In this document: piece by piece, positions 12,131 through 25,400 of the stretch
How positions within the stretch are numbered: position 1 is the stretch's first letter
How the letters are laid out: every line of letters begins with the position of its first letter
Source of the DNA: Aptenodytes patagonicus
Taxonomy: Eukaryota > Chordata > Aves > Sphenisciformes > Spheniscidae
Direction of reading: 5' to 3'
Length of the DNA: 64,000 bases
Assembly: GCF_965638725.1 (NCBI RefSeq)
Contig: NC_134970.1
Coordinates: 5,709,001-5,773,000 of the forward strand
The notes under the pieces: generated by a model
The model's input: only the letters and a program-made list of their open reading frames with translations
Database searches by the model: none
What the model was told of the DNA's origin: nothing
Translations under genes and position numbers: made by a program

Positions 12131-12830
12131 AAAAACAAAACCAAACAAACAGCAACAGAATCTGAGGATGCGGTAAAAAATAATAATAACAATAATAATG
12201 CAAAGTGACTGTGTACTCGGTATTGTGTGGAACATGCACCATCGTCGGTCTGTGTGTGCCCTCGTTTTTATACGTTTATTTTTTTAGATCCTTCCTTTCT
12301 AAAGATCCAAAAAAAGGATTTAAAATTCTCCGAAGAAGAGGACGGCTAAAGGGTAAAGAGAAGGAAGATGAAGACAAAACACACTCACCGTTGAAACAGG
12401 TGTCTGTTCTGCAACGTGTTGCAGGGCTGCTTTTGTTTTCTTGTTTTTGGGGACCTCTTGCTTTGCTCCTGATTTTTTCCACCCCCCTTCCCTAAAGGCA
12501 GCGTGTAGCCGATTTCCCTTCCATCACATAAGCTCACTTGTTGGATTAACAACCCCGGATTGGGTGGGGAGATGAGGAAAACATGTTGCAGAGAGTACTG
12601 GAAGGGGGTTGGGGGGAAATAACCATTTAATTTTGCAGAGAGTCAGTGTTACCGCATTGTTAAATGATGCTTAATATTGAAACATGTGGTGTGCCATTAT
12701 GGGCACATCACAGATTCCCTTTTCTCCCCCGGTAGAACATTTATGAAATTCTGATCTGGTCAGAGACCAAGTGCAATCAATGCTGATTTAAATAGGAAAA
12801 AAAAAAAAAAGCCCTCGTTTTCTATTCTTA
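12131..12830 (+). other. KCNA3: Probable KCNA3 3' untranslated region (end uncertain)
   Basis: AT-rich sequence directly after the stop codon, with an (AAT)n stretch at about 12176-12200 and an A14 tract at 12797-12810. No canonical AATAAA lies in the first 700 bases. ATTAAA at 13118-13123 and AATAAA at 13396-13401 are candidate cleavage signals, so the transcript may run to about 13.4 kb or beyond. Confidence 0.5.
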
Positions 12831-14460
12831 ATTCCCTTCCCCTGCAACCCTATGGCATTATTTCATCCAACGACAAATTTGTGGCTGTGCAGCGGGTCTC
12901 TGTGCGGGGAGGAGGGAGGCGAAAGGCAAAATGGAATGGTTTCAGGAGCCGACAGTGTGCGGGGAGCGATGCCGGCGTGGACCGGGGGATGCAGGATCCG
13001 TGACGGGCTCCTCGCCGTGGCTGGGCAGCCTCAAACCCACCCAGCTGGAGACAAAGGGATATTTCCTCCTTTTTTTGCAATGCATTTGGGAGAGATGCAG
13101 CCACTTATCGCAAGAAGATTAAAGTGGCGAACACGCCTTCCAGCGGAAGTCACTAATTCAGACCGGAGTGATGCAGTTGCCATGGCGACCCTGGTTTCCT
13201 GGGAAACCCCTAAAGGTTGTCATGGCATCCCTTCTCCCTTCCCCCTTGGTCCTTGCTCTTCCCGCAAAAAACCTTTCCAGATGGTTCCAGCCCCGTCATC
13301 CCGCAGGACACCGCGGCTCTGCCCCGCTATGTGACCCCATCCCGGCACCCCCTTCCCAGGCTACGTTCCCCCCCCCCGCGGCTTCCCCTGTGCCGAATAA
13401 AGCACCCGTAGGCAATAAGCGCACCACAAATCCACCTCTCCCTCGCAGAGGAGCTCACACCTTGGCAGTGAAATTTGGGGATGGAGTCTCATCCTACAAG
13501 CACGAGTGCCCGCTCCGCCGACAACGACCCCGCGCTCCCCCTGCGCCGCACGAAACCCGGCGGTTTCCCCAAACCCAGTGCGAAACGGCACTAGAGCAGC
13601 CAGTGGGAAAGCTCGGCTGAAAAACCCCGGCAGCTTTTTGAAACAAGGGGGACACATCTATAAAGAGCAGGATTGAAAAGTAACCAAAACCCCGCCGGGG
13701 AAAATACACCGGCTTCATCTTCACGTGAGCACCAGGGGCCACGGGACATCTGATGGGATCAGGTGAGCTTTGCACAGGGTAGAGTTTTAATGCATCATAA
13801 GGTAACGCTGCTTTTTTGGGACAAACCTAGTGTTTTCCACTACTTAGTTTTATTTTTCAGCTTACCCTGCTGCTCTCAGGTATTTTGTGCATGTTAGGTA
13901 AAGTGCGATAACATCCTATAGCTCCTCTGCTTATATTTGCTTTTCACTTTGCTTTTTAGTGCTATGCATAGGAGGGAAACCCTGCTGCTTTTTTGCAGCT
14001 GGATTTCTCCAATTCTGTGCTAAAAGGCTTGTTGGCAGCGGTTTAACGCTTCCGTCCGACCCCTGCCATCGAAGCAGGCTGAAGGCAGGGCCTGGCTGCT
14101 CAGCCTCGAGTGCCTTGGCTCTGTTTTGCTGCGTTAAATGAAACCAGATTCCTTCGAGGTAGTGAACTGCACAGGGATGCTGTTAAATACCTCTTACGAC
14201 AAAGAGAGATTTGACCCCAACCTGTGCAAGTCGCACGTTTCCCAAGTGCGTGGAAAGGGGGATTTGTCCTGAGAGATGCCGGCCACGCCGAAATCGGAGT
14301 TTAGTTGGGATTTTACCCAGACTTAAAAGGATCAGGACAGTTTGTAACGCTCTCCCTCAGCCTTGCCTTAGCCCCAGCTAATAAAACCCTTATAACCAAG
14401 AAAAACATCAGAGCAGTTTCTTAGCTAATGGTATGTGACAGCTTTATTGGAGCTACCGTA

Positions 14461-14487
14461 GTTTTCACCAGCTGAGGATCTAACAGA
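14461..14487. repeat. Short amniote-SINE relic fragment
   Basis: The words CACCAGCTGAGGATCT match the terminal 'acaccagctgaggatctggcc' segment common in archosaur/turtle SINE-like repeats. The match is very short, so this is suggestive only. Confidence 0.2.
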
Positions 14488-17400
14488 GGATCTTTATTAG
14501 GGAGATGCTCTGGAGCATCGCGGGAGGTAACAAACCTGGGATCCCTTGTCCGGGATAACTGGGAACGCAGCAGCGTGCCTTTTCCCCAGGCTACAGGCAG
14601 GCTGAAATGTCATTTCTGCCTACGAGCTTTCACTTTTTATTGTTATTAAAGCTTTTCTGCGTGCCTATTCCTAAAAGGAGGATTTGAGTTTAAAAGCAGG
14701 GGAAACAGTCCCACTCGGGAGAGTTTGCAGATGAGTTTTGTGTCTGCGTTTTCCCTGTGGCAGCTGCATGGGGTGCGGAAACCACATGTTCTCCTGGAAA
14801 CGGCACAGTACAATTTTCGGTTTCTCTGCCATCTAAAATAAGCAGAAACCTTGCAGGTTGTTAGTTTGCTTTCCTGACTACTCCCTACCTTATTTTGCAG
14901 GGGCAGAATAATTTAAAATGGATTTTATTGACAGTAAAAGATGCTGTATGGGAGAGGTGGCAAGGAAACCGCTTCATCCACTGCAGTGAAAGGCGGTTTT
15001 GCTCCAGTACCGAATGGTATCGCTGGAAAATATAAAAGCACTGCTGCTCTGTCTTTAAGATACGCAGAAAAATGGGGATATCCTTTCGATGCTCTGCCCC
15101 ATTTCTGTCTGCCTCTTCCCTCTGCGCTGTCTTGTTAGGTACCGTTCAGCGAGATAAATGCTTTCTGTTGCTGCACGGTCTGACGGCTTCTCTTAAACTG
15201 GCTGCCGCGTGCGTTGTGCCAGGAATTGGAGAGATCGCTGAAAGATTGCTCTCTTTGCAGCCAGCTGCTTATTTAACTTACTTTGCTCTCTTCCAATGTG
15301 CCTCCTATTAGAACTTAGGACTGTTTTAACAGTCACTCGGGAGTTAAAGATGAGCCTCAGCCTTTGCAGCGTGTTGGACTCGACTGTTTCTAATGTGCTT
15401 AGAGGGGGCAGCATTAGGAGATTAGTATTAGCGGAGCTGCCTGCCTGCTGTCTAGCAGCCTGCTGCAAAGCCTTCCCAAGGCAAGGCGAAGGGTTTGCCT
15501 AGACTCAGCTTATTACATTAAATGGAGGAAAGTGCATTACCGAAAGCTGCTGGCTGACATTTAAGATCGCACAGAAAGCAAGCAGGGGAAAGGCTGTGTC
15601 CCTAGGTAGTCCCCGGCGTGGACTCCCCAGCTTGTCGTCTGAATGTGCAGCGTGGCAGGGATGCTCTCCGAAATGTCCTCCTCCTCCCCCGTCCTTCGTA
15701 CCTGTCGTCTCAGAGACTAAGTGACACTGCTGGCACCGAAGGACGGGAGCAAGGATGGGAGCAGGCAGCTCCTGCCCCAGGGATGCAGCCCTGGGAGGCT
15801 GTAGCTGCCTCCCCGGATGCTTTCTGTATTTGGTTTATATAGGGGCACTGGGTGATACAGAGCCTTGTACAGCCTCCTACCTCCTTTCCGAGGCTCCTTT
15901 CCCATTCCCTCGCTTGTATTTTAGGACCGTCCCCTGTTTCAGCTCTGGATGCCACCTCAAAACAGGGACAGACGCATCCTTGGTAGCGGGGGATGCAGGG
16001 GACATGCAGCAACCCCAACCCTGGCCCCTCCGCTGACACCGTCACCTTTTTCTCCTGCTTATTTGCCCTTTTTTTGTGTATTTTCAGGCCTGAACTCATC
16101 TAAAAAGGTTCTTTTGTTCTCCAGCACAATAGATGCCCTTCAGGTGCTTGGGGTGGCCAGAGGAGCAGAGCAGTATCCATCCCACCCCACGTGTGGACAC
16201 AAACAAGGGCTGGGGATATCTCTTTCCTCCAGGAGGGTTAAATTTCTTTCTGGGCAATTGTTCCTACTCCATCACTTGACAAAAGAAGTCGTTTTTTGTT
16301 TTTAATCCCCAGTTTATGGACAGTTAAGTGGAGGCAAAGGGCGGACAAGTGGCTTCCCCAGCAGACGGGAAGGAGCCATCCAGAGCTCATCGGCTGCGAA
16401 GGGGTCTCTCCTGGCAGAGCTGTAGCGCAGGGAAAGGGTCTCTTGCAGCGGTTGGTGTGTACGGAGAGCGTTCTGCATGAAATCTGTTTAGTTGTGTAGT
16501 TTGGAGCCCTCTTCCTGCCAAGCTTTTAAAATATGCATATCTTGGTGAGAGCACATGGAGGCTCCCGTCGCAGCCTGATGGAAGACAGGGCCTTTTTTTT
16601 CCATTTTTAAATGCTTTAACAAGTGATCTCTGAGTAGACTGCAAACCTGTGAGTGCAAACAGACAAATAGGATTTAAAGGCGACTCATTTTGCCCTTCTG
16701 TCTCAATTGCTGCATGTACCGGGAAGGAGAGCCCAGAGCACTGCCATCGTCGTGCAAAGGCGGTCGTATGGGCGATGGGTGCAGGGAAATAGGGACTTTC
16801 TGGACATTATAGGACGCTGTGGGCAGGGCAATATCCTATAAATTGTCTCCTTCACTGCTATGGAGCCGGTACTGCTCTTCTGCACCCTTCCCTGCTATGG
16901 GTCTGCACCCATAGTCTGAATGGGGTGCTTGGATCGACTTTGGGGGGTGTTGTATAGCTGGAGGATGTGTTAAGGACGGGATGCTGCTGCCTTTCCCCGT
17001 TTCCCCGAGTGCTGTTTACATGGCAGAGGCTGCACTAACACAGCACCCACCGGGTCCGAGCGAGCCCGATGGGTGCTGCGTCGCGGGTGCTGGGTGGTGT
17101 GAGTCCTCTCCCAGTGTCAGCGGTGGGAGTCAGGCACTGAGCAGCGAGGGCTGGAGCGATGCGCTTCTCCGGCAGGAGGGTTTCCTTGGAAACAGCCGCG
17201 GGACTGCGGCCATCACCGCTCTGATGGGGACATTTTGGGGATGTTTCGGGGTGGGTGCCCTGAGGTGCTTCATCCCGGCCGGGAATCACTTCTCTGGCAG
17301 TGGGGGGGTTTTGGCTTCATTTTGGGGGGGTGGTGATACAGGGTTTTCTTAGGACAGAAATAGGACTGGCATGAGGAGGGGGGTACAGCCCTGCTGTAGG

Positions 17401-18889
17401 GCAGAGCCATCGCACGGCGGGGGGGGGCACGTTCGCTGCTGGGGGGAGCCCTGCAGAGCAGCCCCAGCCCTGTTTCTGCAGCATCTGGCTCTTGCCCCAG
17501 CCGAAGCTCTCCCAGCTCCGCTGTGGTCGAGTCTGGGACACAATCGAGACCTTTTTCTCCCAAACTTGGCTTCCCGAACAGGAAAATGAGTAATGGTGTC
17601 TCCGTCAAAGCGATATTCATCCCACCTGATGGGGCGCGTGTTTGCTGCTTTGCGCTGGGAAGGCGTCAGGGCTCCTACTTTTTGTCACCGGCAAAACTGA
17701 ATCCCATTTTTTGCTCGTGAGAACCGTCCTCTGTGCGGGAGAGGGATGCGTGCAGGATCCCACGCTGCCCTTGTAGCTGGAGCCCTTTTATCCCCACTGC
17801 TGGCGAAACTCAGCCAAAAATGCTCAGAGAAAATCCCCTCTGAGCCCCCATGTGCTTTTCCTTCCACGAATAAGGTGCTGCTTTATGAGACCCCCAAGTT
17901 TCAGGGTCTGTCTGTGTCTCATCACCACTCAGAGCCTGAATTTTTGGCACTGAGGATGCTCTGCAGCAGGGCAGGGAAACCTTCACGCATGAACCTCCCC
18001 GCAGGGCACCGTCAGTTTTCTCTTTCTTATGAACCAAGACATGCTCAAGTAAATTAAAACCTGTCTCCTATCTTGTTCAGCTTGTCGCTCGGGTTGGGAG
18101 TAGCCAAAATACTTCCTGATCGCTGGTCTTCCCCTACTCATAATGAGAATAGTCTTTACCCAGCCGTGCTGCACACTAATATTAAGACCCCCCAGCTCAG
18201 TGATGCAGACGGCAGCGTGCGCTGCTGGGTTTGTCTAGGAATGATTCATTTCCTTAAGACTTGTAATTCAGATGCTTTTCTGAGCATGTTTAAGCTCTGT
18301 CATGTCTGTTGCTTTTCTACAGTTGTTGCACTTCATTTTTAGCATCTTTAATACATATTGGGTGGGAAGACTTGGTTTGGATGGGCGGCTCGCACGACTA
18401 GATTAGCGAGTGGCTATCTCTGCTCTCGCTGGCAAGGATGCAGAGTGCAGTCAGTTTTATTTTGATGCTGACCAGCACCAGCTGCTTTGCTTTGCTTCCT
18501 CTGAAGCACCGTCATGGATAGATACGGAAAATCCTTTGGGGTTGTGTCATGGTTCAATTGGCGGTGGAAGCACCAAAGGCTCAGCCTCTGCGGGGGGAGC
18601 GGGGCTGCTGGCAGCAGGGTCCATGCTCGGGGTCGTGCTCTCACGGGAAGCTAAAGATTGCAATGGAGCGTGGACAGGATGAACACACGCTTTGCGAAGT
18701 GTTTTTTGCATTTGCAGAGAGATGAGCTTGCCATTTGGCTTGGTTGCAATACAGGAGCTGAGTACAGTGCAGGGCGGTGGGTGATGCTGTGCTGCTTGGG
18801 GGGATTTTGGTTGTTAGTCCATGAAAATGTGTGTCCCTGCACCCCAGACCTGGAGGATGGGAGCACTGCGGTGTTTGCTGGGGGTTTGC

Positions 18890-18960
18890 TGTCGGCCTGC
18901 TGGGTGGCTTTGGGCAGGTCAGCTCCTCTGGGCCTCAGTTTCCCCATCTGCAAATGACAC
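18890..18960 (-). repeat. MIR-like SINE relic, antisense
   Basis: The order 'gggtggctttgggcaggtca', then GGCCTCAGTTTCCCCATCTG, then CAAATG is the reverse complement of the MIR core (ctgggtgaccttgggcaagtcacttaacctctctgggcctcagtttccccatctg). This is one of the best-preserved copies in the window, about 70 bases long. Confidence 0.7.
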
Positions 18961-19888
18961 TGAGCGGCATCGTTAAGTGTTTGCAATGAAACACGCTGTG
19001 GAAGGGAGAGGCAGTTTTGAAACACAGAGCCAGAAGTAAAGAATCCTCCAAAGGCTTTATGGAGTTCAGCTTGCTTGAAGCTTGCAGAGCTTGCAAACCC
19101 TCCTCCCAATACCCCGTTAACTGCAGTTATTTCCCCGAGCTGGAGGGAAGCCCAGGGTTTCACCCAGCTTCCCGGGGATGCCAGCTCTGCCCTATGGCTC
19201 CCCTTCCCATAACCATCCTCCTCTCCTCCAGTTTCTTCACACTGCATCTTTGAACTTGTTTTTCCATCCTTATGGCCTGTTTCACCTGAAACCTCTGTGC
19301 GTTTATAGTCGAAATCCCACTTCTCCCTCCTCGCTGGTCTCTGCTTGGAGCTGCCACCGTGGCTCGGTAACGATTTGAACCTCAGGCTGTTGCAGCAGGT
19401 TGAAAACGAGACATAAGAAGTTTGGGCTTAAGATGAACCTGCCTGCTGCAAATTTGAGCTTGCAGGAGGGATGTGAAAGGAGTTTGCTGTGAGCTGGGTG
19501 TAGCATTGCAGGCTGGAGGGGTTTCCTACCTCCGTGCGTGCATCGGTGGATGCTGGCACCCAGTGCTTGTGCTTTAACCTTCAGGTGCCTGGATGATATT
19601 CTGCACTTCAGAAACCTCCGAGTTAAAGGAGGAAATCTTTCTGCTGCATCTGAAACAAGCCTGGTCTGTTCTCTCCTGGGGCTGGAAACCTTTCAGCAAG
19701 GTCTCTCCCATCCTGGTTGCAAAATGCTCTGAGAAAGCAAATCAAGCACAAGGAGACGTCAACCAGTGAACACAACCTGGGTTCAGCTGGTTTTCTAGCT
19801 TGTGATAGCTCCTGGGAATTGGCTTTATTGCTCCATTTTCTTAACCAAGCTGTCATGCAGCTCCCTTAGAGGAGAGCATTACACATGC

Positions 19889-20425
19889 ATTTACCTTCAT
19901 CAGCTAAACGTGCAACTCGGTAAGAAGAGATATCAAGTTAATACGATAAGATCTGTTTTCCCTAACCCTGTGTTGATTGGCATCAATTATATCTTCCTCT
20001 TTAATTCTGTATTAAGACTCTCAGCCATTCCAGCATATTGTTTGGGATCAGCGACAGATGGCCAGACCCATAATTTTGCAGGTCACTTTGTTTATCCCTT
20101 AAAAAATTGGCCCAACAGGAGCTATTTTCCAGTCCTCTGGATTTTCAACAGGTCCAGGGCTCAAGAGATACTCAATACTTGCAGTCTCACGAGCTGCTTC
20201 ACCAGCTCTGAATGCTTGGATACAAGTTACTTGGCTCAGCCGATTTAAAAACATCTAATTTTTGTGGCTGCTGTTTAATATCCTCTGATTCTCTTGGAGT
20301 GGAGAGGATTTCATCACCCCCATATGATGGGAATACATCTGGATCCCTTCAGGAGCCAGAGCAGCAATATCTTCTGAATGTTCCTGACTTCTCACTCCCA
20401 CTGCTGTTCTTGCTGAATTCAGTGA
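19889..20425 (-). mobile_element. Degraded CR1-type LINE, reverse transcriptase fragment
   Basis: Read on the minus strand, the segment recovers CR1 reverse-transcriptase blocks in the correct order but in several frames. Near 20240 it gives a block like 'LDVFKSA.PSNLYPS', corresponding to the LDxxKSxGPDNLxPRVLKEL motif. Near 20130 comes the PEDWK-like region, then the GNYRPVSLTSI region. Near 19940 comes 'ANQHRVRENRSYRINLIS', corresponding to QHGFxxxRSxxTNLISF. Stops and frameshifts show it is a dead, 5'- and 3'-truncated copy. The long plus-strand open frame across it is antisense noise. CR1 is the dominant LINE of birds, crocodilians and turtles, so it also supports the taxonomic placement. 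Confidence 0.7.
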
Positions 20426-21349
20426 AATAACGTCATCCTTAGGCTGAGGATTTGGGGTTTCTTTCTACAAGGGCAAGGATACAGCCTGAAAAGGCTCCAG
20501 GGTACCCCAAAGCACTGGATTATTTGCCCGGTTTGAGAAAATTGTTATTTACCACTTAATCTGCGGAGCCCCAACTCTGCCGTCCCCTTCTCGGCCAAAC
20601 CGATGGTATTTCCTGGGCCGTGCCGGGCTGAAGGTGCTATTTGGGTTTTATTTGTGTAAGCCTCCAGCAATGCTTGAGGATCCCGGCAGCTTGACCATTG
20701 CTTTGCAAAAAAGCAGGAGCCTTCCCTGCTGGCAGGCGGGAAGGGGGTGTAATCCCCCCCCCAGCAAGCCCAGTCCAATAAAGCATAAACCCCAGTTAGC
20801 TTTAAGCCCATGAATAGTCCTTCTGGCACTTCAGGATAAGCCGGTGCTTGAATAACCAGCTGGTCTGAGACCCTTGCAAGGAGCACTAAGCCCCTCTGGT
20901 AGCCTATTTTCCCCGGGTGCCACGCTGCCTTGCAAGGGGATCTTTGCTTCTTGCGGGAAATCCCACCTCTCTCCTCTCTCTGCCTGCTTTTGGCATCCCT
21001 GCAATATCGTCCCTGCAACACCCAGAGAGCGGGTCTCGCCCTCCTCGGTGCATGGATCCTATCCCGTCTTGCATATCTCCATCCCGACTCTCCCTTTGGG
21101 GAAAATAGGCTCGTTTTTGGGGATGAGCTGGGCTCGATCCCGGTGCGTTAGGCTGGGCTCTGAACTATGATTACAGATCCTTCCTACCCTTGTCTCATCA
21201 CCGGCTGCTAATGAAGCATCCGGCTCACATAATCTGATTTGGTCGTAGTGCTCATCTTATTAGTGCGCACCACACACTGGTTTTAATACAGTTAATGAAC
21301 CTCGCTATAGGAAGCTTTACTAATTCCCACTTGAAAAATCACCATGAAA

Positions 21350-21415
21350 GGGCCAGAATTTGGGTGTGTGACTCCCACTGACTTCGGCAGGGCTTAAACC
21401 CTGGTGAAATTTGGC
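21350..21415. repeat. Possible amniote-SINE relic
   Basis: GACTCCCACTGACTTCGGCA and the following 'gggcttaaaccctggtgaaat' resemble the 'gactcccattgacttcagtggg' block of old archosaur/turtle dispersed repeats. The evidence is this single short match. Confidence 0.3.
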
Positions 21416-22430
21416 CGTGCCCCATCCGCAGGTGGGCGCAGCGCCCGGGATGCGGCGCGGCAGGAGGCGGGGTGCTCCGATTGTCGCCATATGAACGAAG
21501 CGCAGAGCGTATGATTTCTGACAACGCGAGGGATGTAAGCAGTCGCATGAAGTTTCTAAGAGCTTCAGTGTCTTAAAGACAGAGCAGAGCATCCCACTGT
21601 ATTAAAATAGAAGTCAGAATGAGTCCCTTCATGCTGTGGGGTTATAAGGCTTCAAAGCTGACCTCTTGCAATACCAGCTGGTTTTATGCACTCCAGAGGC
21701 TCGGCAGCTCCGGCACCGCAGAGGTTGGGGGAGCTTTTTTTTTGCCCTTTGCTAGACATCTCCATCCCTGCATGAAAATGGGGTCTCAGGTTTGAGCTCT
21801 GCAGGAGCAACTCCGTGGTCCGAGCACTGGGTGTCAGATCAGCCCCGGCTCCTGCCGTCCCCTGTATCAGATTTATAAGATCAAGCAATTGCTTAATGTC
21901 ATGTGAGTATCGGGTTGGAACAAACCCAGCTTGATTAAAATAAAAACATGAGGAGGAAAACCCACTTTGCGCTAATTATTCTGGATTGGATTTGGAACTT
22001 GCCATTAATGTGAGATAATAGTTAATAACTGGATTATATTTAATGAATCTTTTTTCTATCTTTAGCTCACTTTAGACTGTGTTGCATTTAGTCCGTTAAA
22101 CAATTTCAGTTAGCAAATTTTCCCTTTTTTTGTTTGTGGGGAATGGGGATGCAAAGTTGTCGAAGGGGACCAATGTGCCAAATTTATTCTGCTTTGCCTT
22201 GAAAAAAACTAATGACCTGTTGCTTGTTTTCCAAACCAGGCTGTGCATAAAAGCGGTTCTTTGCTCTGCCCAACAGATAACAGAAGAAGTTTCAAAATTA
22301 AGACCTTCAGGACTGTGTTGAGAAATAAAACGTCTCCAAGGAAATGGCAAAAATCACGGACACGATGACTGATGCTGCTGTGGACCCGACCACCGGAGGG
22401 TCTGTCCTCCCCGGTTAAACCCATTTCATA

Positions 22431-22462
22431 TTTCATATATATATATATATATATGAAATATT
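22431..22462. repeat. (AT)n tract inside a larger palindrome
   Basis: About 20 bases of alternating AT are flanked by ATATTTCATAT on the left and ATATGAAATAT on the right, making a cruciform-capable perfect inverted repeat. No gene is adjacent. Confidence 0.7.
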
Positions 22463-25400
22463 TGCCACGTTATCTGTGTGTGTTTTCTAACAAGTGCATT
22501 ATGTAGAAGGGAACATCTTTGCAGCCAGAAGTTTATCTTCAAATCATGTGCAATATAATGAGACTGAACAAAGCCAGGAAAAAGGAGGAGGGGAGGTGGA
22601 AATCATTTGGACATTATTTCAGTCTTTTTTTTTTTTTTATTTAAAAAAAAATATCTCTTGAAAGATTAAGCAGCCAGAAAGGAAACGTTAACCAGAGCTG
22701 CTAATAAGCAGTCCAAGTGTTTTGCTCGGGGTGGGAGGGAGATGGGGGAAATTCAGTTGCTCTCACTGTTGAAGAACACGCGCTGTTTTTGGCACTGGGA
22801 CATGAATAAGTTCTGTTCCATTTTTCTGACTTCCCTGCAAATGCCCTTTATAAGTAGGTATGTGCTGTACCAAAGGCTGTGATTTGTTTTAAGTCCTTAT
22901 TGAGAAAGTAATATCTCCGCCGATGCTGAGGAAAACAGTGTCAAACAGTCAACAAGTTGTGCCTTGCTTTCAGGATCACTCCATGAAAAACTAAGGAAAA
23001 ATCGCATTTCCAGGGGTGGAAAAGGTATAAAACCCAATCCTGGCTGGCCGTGCCCCTGCTTCATTTCATGAGAGCCCGTGCGCCCTTCTCTGCTGTTTCA
23101 CGGTACTTCAGTCCCAGGGGAATGTTATAGTATTGTGTGGCTAATACTATAATAAACGGGAAGGCCATCGCTCCTTTGCCTGTTGCTGGTTCATTTTGCA
23201 AGCTGGGTTGTTTTTTTTTTTTGTGGCAGGTTAAGGGCTGTGGGCTGCCTGCACTGGGCCGCGAAGCTGTTAAAGCTGGGGTCTCTCTAACCTCACCGCA
23301 TTTCCTAGGGCCGTATGGGTAAATATTAGCCCAGTGCAATGGGATAAATGGTCTGTGAAGGGATAAATGCACATGGCAAAGGGGTCGATGGTCTCTCCTG
23401 CTTTTGGCTTCCCCCTCTCGCCCCAGCCTCATCCACCTCGGCACGCTGCCTCCGTCCCAGCTTTGAGACTAAAACCCGCCCGCCACGTACTCCGTTGGAG
23501 GAGCAAGGTGATACTCGCAACAGCATTGGGTTTCTGGGCGAAAATAAGGTCGGCGGGACTCAGGCGAGCGCGGGAACCTCTGCGTCTGCATTGCAGTAGT
23601 TCACCGGGGATGATCCGGGGAATGTTAATTTGGACTGGACCAAACAAAAGTGAGCTGGAGCTTGCTCCGAAGCAGAGGATGCTCAAGGGGAGGTAACGAG
23701 AGGCAAAATCGTTAGGCATGTGAAGCAGACTCTTGAATTCGTGCCGCTGATTGCTTTGGGTCCATGTCCAAGGACAAGCCTTGAGGTCCCCACTGGGTAC
23801 CTGGAAAGTGGAGGAAGGACCACTCTGCCTGGAGGGCAGCACCAAGACCTGGATCTTTCACCGAGCAGAGCTATTTACCTGCATTTCAAACCAGATCCCG
23901 GGCAGGAGATGTGGAACATCCACAGGAGACACGTGGGGTGCTTTGAGGCACAACGCAAGTGAGGATGCACTTAAAAATAAACACCCTACCTGGAAGAAAG
24001 ACTCTGAAATGGGAAAACTCGAGGGAATATCCGTGGCAAAGCAGCCGGCTGTCTGCACCATGCGTCTCTCCTTGCAGAAGAGCTTTGAAAATGAACGAGA
24101 CCCAAGCAGGTTTCTCAACTGTCGTTCAGGGCTGGGATTGCTCCAGACCTGCCTGTAGTTCAGCAGAAGAAGTCATCCTCCCTTCTGGCTGTTTAAGCCC
24201 CGCATGCAAACTTCAGCTGAAATTAGGATTGAGAAACTCCCTTAACAGTGGGGAAATGACGTGGTTCTTAAAGGAATGTGTCGACTTTGGTGAGGTCGCG
24301 GGTTTTTTTTTTTTTTGGTTTTTAACCACGGATAATTTCTTGGCTTGAATTCCTCCTCCTGTCATGGCATATGCATCGTTGGTGATGGAGACCTTGTTCA
24401 TGGGAGCAGGGCTTGGGGGGTCCCAAAGTCTCTGGGGCTCTGCGTAGGTGCAGGCTGGGGAGAACGGGCTGAGGTGGTGAGAAAAGAAACAAAAGTGAAA
24501 AAACCATCAGTTTAAGTCAAAGCTTCGTTGCTCGCCTTGGGGAATGAAGAGCAAATATGGATCTGGCCCTTAGTAGGACATTGCTCCTTGGGCTTGTTTG
24601 CATTTATTCCCAGCATGGTAGAAACCCTGTGGCCATTGGAGTTGTGGATAAATGAATTAGAAAGGGCTGGTGCTGCTGGCACCTGGTTTTATCGCAGCTT
24701 TTGCGGCATGAGGTGCAGAGGGAGGTGGGTTGGGGACCAGGACTGCTGGAAGAGCCCGAGCAGCAGGTCCCCGAGCCCACGGAGATGAGCTGGGGGTGCC
24801 AAGGCTCGACAGAGGGATGCCGGGGGAATCGCGGAGGTGAAGCACCCCGCGGTGTGAAATCAATCTGGCGTGAAAGCCGTCTGCACAAATTAAAGCTAAT
24901 TGGAGCGGTGGCTCTCATTAACTGCGTGTTTGGCCGTGCCCTGCCCTGAGGCCAGCCCGCGGGGGAGTAGGGAGAGGGAGCTCTTCCATAGGATCCTCCA
25001 GCAAATTGCTCTGCCGGCAAATCCCTGGGGATCTGGCAGTAACTGGGGTGCTGCCACAGCCGGAGCGGTCTGAGGATGGGCTTGCAGAGCTTTTTGCCTC
25101 GTGGCCGACTGTGTCTTAATGTGGCACAGCCAAACCCCACCTGCCAGGCATCCATCCCCTGCCTCCTGCAAGAGGGGAGCTGTGCCCCCCTCCCGGCTGG
25201 CTCGTCCTGCAGCTCCCCAGCACCAAAATTAATTAATGCTCAGACCATAAAACATCTGAGACCTTAAAAAGACCCCTTAAAAAAGACCATAAAAAGCCCC
25301 CAGTGTTTGGGGAGTGAGGGCTGAGCCTGTCTCCATCACTGGGAACCCCAAATAACCGAGCAGTGGTTATTTGGTGGTCTCCTCCCCATTGCCGTGGGTG

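Noticed and set aside
19802..20248. 148-codon plus-strand frame
   Set aside because: Lies antisense over the CR1 reverse-transcriptase relic and has no similarity in its own frame.
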